17,500 nucleotides of DNA, from positions 4,092,820 to 4,110,319 of the forward strand of contig OZ026568.1 in assembly GCA_964020155.1 (NCBI GenBank), in the 5' to 3' direction. The DNA is from Chondrilla cf. caribensis (taxonomy: Eukaryota > Porifera > Demospongiae > Chondrillida > Chondrillidae). The notes under the pieces are model-generated. The model made no database searches. It had not been told where the DNA came from and saw nothing but the letters and a program-made list of their open reading frames with translations. This document shows positions 1 to 17,500 of the stretch, in pieces. Every line of letters starts with the position of its first letter. The first letter of the stretch is position 1. The translations under genes were made by a program, and so were the position numbers.

Positions 1-227
1 AATTAAAACCAAAACTATTTGGTGTGTGTTTGCACCCCCTCACCAAGGCATTCGAACTCTTAAGTCCTTGACCAGTTCATCTGGTTCTCTGCTACGATGG
101 GCCTTTCCAAAGTCCTTTGTCATTTCGCCGTACGTCAATCCATGATAGTTGGAGGTACCTGTGAAAATGCGACACAGTAAAAAGGTTACGTGCGATGTAG
201 AACCATAGGTACGTACATACGTATGTA

Positions 228-313
228 CAGGGGAACCTCTCTATAATGGATACATTGGGACCAGCTAATTTGTCCACTCTTCAGAGGTACAAAATGTACT
301 AGTACTACAGAAA
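228..313. mobile_element. Truncated copy of the CAGTGGAACCTC MITE family
   Basis: The segment starts CAGGGGAACCTCTCTATAA after a TA and can be aligned by eye through TTGGGACC, TTCAGAGGT and a TACTACAG block with the intact element at 2371-2546. The far terminal inverted repeat is not recognisable, so the copy is truncated or decayed. It lies downstream of the CIMIP2-like gene. Confidence 0.55.
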
Positions 314-468
314 AGACAATTGTGGTAATGACCTCTATTTTTGTGATACACGTAGGTTTTGCTATTCAATCAACTACATTACATTGACTATTCAATTCAC
401 AGAGGGTACGTTCTGTAGGAGACTGATGACAAACACCACCACACAAATGGTGGACACACACACGTATA

Positions 469-598
<130 letters not shown>

Positions 599-816
599 AC
601 TTGGCACATGGCCTGTGTAACCAGGAAGATTCCCATTGGATGTGTACACACTTTGTTTAACTTGAGAAGCAATAGACGGCGGTTTGTGACTGTAAAAAAT
701 ACACGAAACACAACTACATGTCATGTAAAAAATACAATATGCAGAACTGTGAATAAACCATGCACAGGTGTAAGTGTCATAAAAGTGTATCATTACGTAC
801 AGTCTATGTGGATGTC

Positions 817-2235
817 TCACCTCTTCTCTGCTGTGGCTGGTGTCGGTTCTCTTGTGCTTGCCTTACTTGTGTTTCGAGATGGCTGACTGCTTCTACTGTG
901 CCGTGCACCTCCTCTTGAGGAAGCCTTGGAACCTGCTGTACTTGGCTTTGAGGGAGGCTGGGAAGGAACAACTCCCTTCACCTTTTGGTCCAATTCATGT
1001 AGCCTTGCATCCAGTAGTTTAGTTTGCTGGCAGTAGGAAAGTCCTGGCTCTAAGAGTTGGGCACCAGGTATGTGTCCGCTGTATCCAGATGGGAACTGGC
1101 TAAATGGAGAACGATTGGGAGAGGTGGTAGCCGCTGCTTTGTGCACACCCTTCTTCAGTTGGGTTGTCTGCTGAGAGTAGCTTCTACCTGGCTCCAAGAG
1201 CATCATTCCTGGAATGTGACCTGAATATCCTGAAGGGACAGTTGTGAAGAAATCAGTATGTTCTGATGAGTCGAGCGTCCTGTTTTGTACACGTTGGTTC
1301 TCAGACGTTGAAGTTCGGCTGCCCGGATTGTTTGGGTTCAAATGATGTTGCACAGCTTTGGTGACTGTTCGATAAGATAGCCCTGGTTCCAAATGTATGG
1401 CTCCAGGTAAGTGCCCTGTGTAACCTGAGGGTCTCTTGTGGTAAGATGGGTCATGAGTAGGTGATGTGGCCTGTAGCACACTCTCCTCTGGATTCCAGGA
1501 TCCATTGTGCAGTACTGTTGTCTGCTGACCATAGGACATACCGGGTGCCATGGACAACTGCCCCGGGATGTGTCCCGTGTACCCTGCTGGTGGCGACATA
1601 TGCTGATTGGAAGTATCCTGCCTCACACTGATACCTTTCACCAGGTTGCTGCTCGGTGGTGACTGAGCCGGGATGTGTCCCATGTACCCTGCTGGTGGCG
1701 ATATATGCTGATTGGAACTATCCTGCTTCATACTGATACCTTTCACCAGGTTGCTGCTCGGTGGTGACTGAACTCCAGGAGACACTTGCGACCTTACCAC
1801 TGTAGAAGAGCCTGAATTCCTGGATTTCGAGCTTTTCTTATCTTTAGCTGACTGATGTGAAGAAGTTTGACCTTTCGGGTGCCTTGTGGATGAATGTTTG
1901 GATTTTAGACCTTTCGAATGCTTCAATTCTTTAGACAATACTATTTTGGGAGCAGATATCTCCAACGGTTCTGAAATCTTCACTGTGCGATGCACTCTAT
2001 CACGATGTTCCGCCTGATCCAGAAACTGTTCACTCTGTTGCACGTACGAGAGTCCTGCATCCATGGTCGTCATCCCTGGTACGTGACCGGTGTACCCTGG
2101 CATCAGATAGTAGCGATTGGAAGAGCCAACCAACTTGTGACCTGCAACAAACAACAACAAATGGCTAACATGTTCACAGGCCAGCAGTTGTGATGAGTTG
2201 CCATGGAAACGGAGAAAAACTAACATTGTGTACAT
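817..2235 (-). CDS. CIMIP2/FAM166-like ciliary protein with six GYTGHIPG repeats (probably the terminal exon)
   Basis: The 472-residue minus-strand ORF carries six copies of GY(T/S/M)GH(I/V/L)P, starting near residues 47, 183, 218, 271, 336 and 384. Five continue as xxxxxxxG-x-SYxxxT, for example GYSGHIPGAQLLEPGLSY. This matches the repeat of CIMIP2/FAM166 (DUF2475) proteins, which bind inside axonemal doublet microtubules of motile cilia. Residues 80-150 are basic and rich in Lys/Ser (disordered linker); residues 420-472 are rich in Ser, Thr, Pro and Arg. There is no signal peptide or convincing membrane segment. The first 31 residues may not be coding: the minus strand reads TTTGTTGCAG at about 2151-2142, a good splice acceptor, so the real exon may run 2141-817 with upstream exons beyond. 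I could not find those exons in 2236-4073. Known family members usually have two or three repeats; six is an expansion. Family assignment is firm; the 5' end is not. Confidence 0.75.
   Translation of the reverse strand: MYTMLVFLRFHGNSSQLLACEHVSHLLLFVAGHKLVGSSNRYYLMPGYTGHVPGMTTMDAGLSYVQQSEQFLDQAEHRDRVHRTVKISEPLEISAPKIVLSKELKHSKGLKSKHSSTRHPKGQTSSHQSAKDKKSSKSRNSGSSTVVRSQVSPGVQSPPSSNLVKGISMKQDSSNQHISPPAGYMGHIPAQSPPSSNLVKGISVRQDTSNQHMSPPAGYTGHIPGQLSMAPGMSYGQQTTVLHNGSWNPEESVLQATSPTHDPSYHKRPSGYTGHLPGAIHLEPGLSYRTVTKAVQHHLNPNNPGSRTSTSENQRVQNRTLDSSEHTDFFTTVPSGYSGHIPGMMLLEPGRSYSQQTTQLKKGVHKAAATTSPNRSPFSQFPSGYSGHIPGAQLLEPGLSYCQQTKLLDARLHELDQKVKGVVPSQPPSKPSTAGSKASSRGGARHSRSSQPSRNTSKASTREPTPATAEKR
1565..1774 (-). 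repeat. 105-bp in-frame tandem duplication inside the CIMIP2-like ORF
   Basis: Two adjacent near-identical 105-bp units (1565-1669 and 1670-1774) each encode 35 residues that include SPPSSNLVKGIS and a PPAGY(T/M)GHIP motif. The duplication adds one family repeat. The copy nearer the N-terminus is cut short after GYMGHIPA, so it lacks the G-x-SYxxxT half. The few differences between units (MK/VR, S/T, I/M) suggest a fairly recent event. Confidence 0.85.
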
Positions 2236-2370
2236 TCTTCACTATTTGGTGGTAAAGAAGTGTTAATTTTTGAAGTAATACACTCAATTTCTTTGTAGAG
2301 TTGCTAATAAACTTTGAATTAGAACCTATGAACATACTTCAAGCTGCAAGTCAGAAAGGTTGAGTGAATA

Positions 2371-2546
2371 CAGTGGAACCTCTCTATTAAGGACACCTTG
2401 GGACCTCCACTATGTGTCCTTATTATAGAGGTGTCCTCAATTCAGAGGTCATTTTATACACTACAGTACTACACTGGGACACAGAATGGTGTCCTCAATA
2501 TAGAGGTTTCTACAATTCAGAGGTTTGTAATAGAGAGGTTCCACTG
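2371..2546. mobile_element. Complete 176-bp MITE, pogo/Tigger-like termini, TA target duplication
   Basis: The element begins CAGTGGAACCTCTCTATTA and ends with the exact reverse complement, giving perfect 19-bp terminal inverted repeats. It is flanked on both sides by TA (2369-2370 and 2547-2548), as expected for Tc1/mariner-pogo superfamily insertion. The interior repeats GAGGTGTCCTCAAT and ATTCAGAGGT blocks and has no coding capacity, so it is non-autonomous. The superfamily label rests on the TA duplication and the CAGTGGAACCTC-type ends. Confidence 0.85.
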
Positions 2547-2548
2547 TA

Positions 2549-3038
2549 AACGAAATGTCCCTCCAAATCAGGGTAGTTGATACCTCTGTTACATGGTACA
2601 CACAGTGTTGGCAAAGCCTGGCCCAAAGGCATAGCAGTGGTCCTTATTGGCACTGTGATCAGTTGGCCAGATCAAACACGTTATCCTACATTCTAGCAAA
2701 ATGTCTGTGAGCAAATGATGGAGGTAGAGAGTGTAACTTCTCATGGAAGGCATGTCTTTAGTATGTCCCTCTAAATGAGCCTACACATTCCCCTCATGTT
2801 GACATGACAGGCTGAAATGGATGTATGGAAAGTGGACACAGAACAGAACCACACGAACAGGAGCAAACATCGCTATGGGGCTGGTCAAAACGGTCTCAAC
2901 AGTGAGGTGGCCCCAATTCCGAAAGTGGACAGTATGAAGAAGCAGTACAGGACTTTCTGGGACTGGGGAATAGCGTTCCTATCATTGAGGTGACCTCACA
3001 GGTTGTATTGTGAATCAAATAGAGAGAACATAATAATA
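2549..3038. other. Intergenic spacer, nothing recognised
   Basis: No ORF, repeat or motif that I can support lies between the two MITEs. Confidence 0.5.
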
Positions 3039-3194
3039 TGGTGAACCTCTGTTAATCCACCGCAACTCCATCTGATGGTTTTTGTACATAACTTCATTCA
3101 TTTATGTGTAAATTATTAATTTCCAGAATCCACCAACTCTTTAATCTGCCATATTTCTTTCGCAAATTGCAGCAGATTAATGACAATCAACTGC
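3039..3194. mobile_element. Second MITE family (TTAATCCACC type), diverged copy
   Basis: Starts TGGTGAACCTCTGTTAATCC and ends near GCAGATTAATGAC...CTG. It aligns over its length with the intronic element at 10327-10502, sharing the TTAATC(C/T)(A/G)CC, CCATATTCTTTC-like and AATTGCAG(C/T)(A/G)GATTAA blocks. A TA precedes the start. No coding capacity. Confidence 0.6.
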
Positions 3195-3363
3195 ATACAC
3201 CCTCACATTCCATTTTCACTAATTTTTCCGAGAATTGTCCAAGAATACCCATTAGCCGAAGCAACAACATGGCTGCTAATGCTTCTGCACAACAGCAGAT
3301 GCTCGTGCAACTAACGCTGCAACATGGTCCAACTAATAGCCCTGACGTAACCTGTCTGGACAT

Positions 3364-3573
3364 ATGTTACCAGTCGGGAAGGTACCATTTACAGCATGTC
3401 GTGAACCACAGCACGATTCACGCGTCTGGTCACCTTTTCCAGTTGCAGCCTTCTTGCTGGTCTTCCTCTGCACCGCGTACTTACTCCTGGACATCCTCCA
3501 ACCCGACATCCCGGTCTCTCTCCTACGTGGGAGCTACAAGTGTTGTAGAAAGAGAACTGAAAGAAAAGCATGA
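3364..3573 (+). CDS. Small single-pass membrane protein or terminal exon, unknown family
   Basis: I do not recognise this 69-residue ORF. Residues about 26-46 form a clean hydrophobic segment (FPVAAFLLVFLCTAYLLLDI), preceded by a polar stretch with FTACREPQH and followed by a basic, Cys-containing tail (YKCCRKRTERK), consistent with a membrane anchor. An AATAAA lies 44 bases after the stop (3617-3622), which fits a real 3' end. The ORF could start at its own Met or be a terminal exon with an acceptor at about 3373 (TTACCAG). A longer overlapping ORF in another frame (3104-3610) begins inside a MITE and looks random. Low confidence. Confidence 0.3.
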   Translation: MLPVGKVPFTACREPQHDSRVWSPFPVAAFLLVFLCTAYLLLDILQPDIPVSLLRGSYKCCRKRTERKA

Positions 3574-3616
3574 CAAAATGCACATCAGACTGCACCCACA
3601 GAACAATTAAGCTCTA

Positions 3617-3622
3617 AATAAA
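3617..3622 (+). promoter_or_regulatory. AATAAA polyadenylation signal candidate
   Basis: An exact AATAAA lies 44 bases downstream of the small membrane ORF on the same strand and upstream of the attractin promoter region. It would end that transcript before the next gene begins. Confidence 0.35.
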
Positions 3623-3651
3623 TCTCAAAGTGTTCTAAGGGTCCGGGATCC

Positions 3652-3723
3652 GGTGCTTGGAATCGAACTCTCCTCTCTGCCATGATATTGCATAAGGTAT
3701 TATACCCTAGCAACATAAGCACC
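3652..3723 (-). pseudogene. tRNA-like relic (pseudo-tRNA or SINE head)
   Basis: Read on the minus strand, this 72-nt segment opens GGTGCTT and closes AAGCACC, a perfect 7-bp acceptor-like stem, and contains AGTTCGATTCC, close to the polymerase III B box. The anticodon stem does not pair and the TTC is about 4 nt too close to the 3' end. It is not a functional tRNA; it may be a tRNA-derived SINE remnant or a chance inverted repeat. Confidence 0.25.
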
Positions 3724-3751
3724 TCCCCTTCAAAAATTATCACGATGGAGA

Positions 3752-4020
3752 GCCATCTTGAGTTACGACATGCAAAAGATGTGATGGCTATGAGGCAACT
3801 CGTGAATGAACGGAGTGCAAAGTGGTAAATACTGTCCTAATACACACCAGAGGAGTGCTAACCACCTCACCTGGATATTGTGTTGGGGAAGATAGGCTAT
3901 ACGGAGAAAATGGCGGGTAGGGTGTTGTCATGGATACCATTAACGATATTCATAGTTGTTTTTTAATCGTCCCGAGTCGGGCCTTAGTCCATATTTAGAC
4001 TTGTAGAAAATGGCGGCCAT
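3752..4020 (+). promoter_or_regulatory. Putative attractin promoter with three YY1-like ATGGC motifs
   Basis: AAAATGGCGG occurs at 3907-3916 and AAAATGGCGGCCAT at 4007-4020; the reverse form GCCATCTT lies at 3752-3759. These resemble the AAGATGGCGGC element found near start sites of many animal genes. The 4007 copy is 67 bases before the chosen start codon and contains an upstream ATG with a six-codon uORF ending at TGA. No TATA box stands out. Inferred from motif and position only. Confidence 0.4.
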
Positions 4021-4073
4021 CCGGAGTTGAAGAACTTGTCGTGTTAAATAAGTGCTTTTATCTTAGTATCTAG

Positions 4074-16981
<12,908 letters not shown>

Positions 16982-17500
16982 CATGGTTCTCTCTCCCTGT
17001 GTTTTTGTCTACGTGGTGTTAATTTCTTCTTCAGAACTTCCAGACCATCTAACTATATACGTACGTGTGTGTATGTTGTTGTTGGGGTTCCTTGTTCTGA
17101 TGCTTGCATTGTACATAATATCAGATTGCATGTGTGTATGCTTGGTTATATTTGACACCCTTGTTTGAAATCAAATCCATAATTATCTTTATTTTAATAT
17201 CTTCCTGTTGAAATTATTGCATATAATCATTGTTTATCATTTTAATGTATACTAATTGCATAATAATATTAAACTACAATTTAGTTACCATGTAGCTGGC
17301 TATGCTGGTCACCACAATGTCAGAACAATTCAGAGAGGGATTACATGCATCGATATTGGTGTCTCATGCATCGCCCTCCTCATAGCCATTCATTTCAGAA
17401 GTATTGGTATAATCCAGTTGAATTGCTTGAATGGTTATGCTAAGGGATTATTAATATATAATATATAATTCTCTCTCTTTCTCTTCCTCTCCCTCCTTCT
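16982..17500. other. Attractin 3' UTR and flank
   Basis: The stretch is AT-rich after 17160. ATTAAA at 17268-17273 is the best poly(A) signal candidate. A 70-residue plus-strand ORF at 17256-17468 has no family resemblance and no clear splice signals, so I do not call it. The end is CT-rich. Confidence 0.5.

Noticed and set aside
3104..3610. 168-residue plus-strand ORF
   Set aside because: Its start lies within a MITE copy and its composition looks random; the overlapping frame with a membrane segment is the better candidate.
3652..3723. Functional tRNA gene on the minus strand
   Set aside because: Acceptor-like stem and B box are present, but the anticodon stem does not pair and the T-arm spacing is wrong by about four bases.
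17256..17468. 70-residue plus-strand ORF after the attractin gene
   Set aside because: AT-rich, overlaps the best poly(A) signal candidate, has no recognised domain and no clear splice sites.

Overview
The window is nuclear DNA of an invertebrate animal. It holds spliced genes with canonical GT..AG introns, a multidomain receptor family known only from animals, small TA-flanked inverted-repeat elements, and very many microsatellites and minisatellites inside introns. A sponge or other early-branching metazoan is my best guess, from the short introns, tight divergent gene spacing and a simplified attractin architecture. The sequence alone does not fix the phylum. There is no sign of bacterial, phage or CRISPR content.

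Layout. Positions 1-816 hold no gene I can support: a truncated copy of a small transposon-like element (228-313) and an (AC)n microsatellite. Positions 817-2235 on the minus strand hold a long ORF with six copies of a GY(T/S)GH(I/V/L)PG motif, the signature of the CIMIP2/FAM166 family of ciliary microtubule inner proteins; its 5' end is probably a splice acceptor near 2142. Positions 2236-4073 are the intergenic region between divergent genes. They contain a complete 176-bp MITE (2371-2546), a second MITE family copy (3039-3194), a small ORF encoding one membrane segment followed by AATAAA (3364-3622), a tRNA-like inverted-repeat relic (3652-3723) and three YY1-like ATGGC motifs.

Positions 4074-16981 on the plus strand are one gene, which I reconstruct as 25 coding exons. 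All exon junctions keep frame, the summed CDS is 3780 nt, and the protein is 1259 residues. It is an attractin-family receptor (ATRN/ATRNL1/Distracted): signal peptide, EGF, CUB, two EGFs, a kelch propeller, a PSI cluster, two laminin-type EGFs, an attractin-specific juxtamembrane region, one membrane segment and a cytoplasmic tail with an RPFA motif. The C-type lectin domain of vertebrate attractins is absent. The 24 introns hold nearly all the low-complexity sequence: GT/AC tracts, a 28-bp minisatellite in intron 7, 9-bp minisatellites in opposite orientation in introns 9 and 20, a 42-bp repeat carrying about twelve consensus 5' splice sites in intron 16, a G-rich 31-bp repeat in intron 17, a 17-18-bp repeat in intron 19, and MITEs in introns 2 and 11. 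Positions 16982-17500 look like 3' UTR and flank.

The most interesting points are the lectin-less attractin with a conserved candidate MGRN1-type ligase docking motif, the expanded six-repeat CIMIP2-like protein beside it, and intron repeats built from, or abutting, splice donor sequence. I found no wholly new system that the sequence would clearly support.
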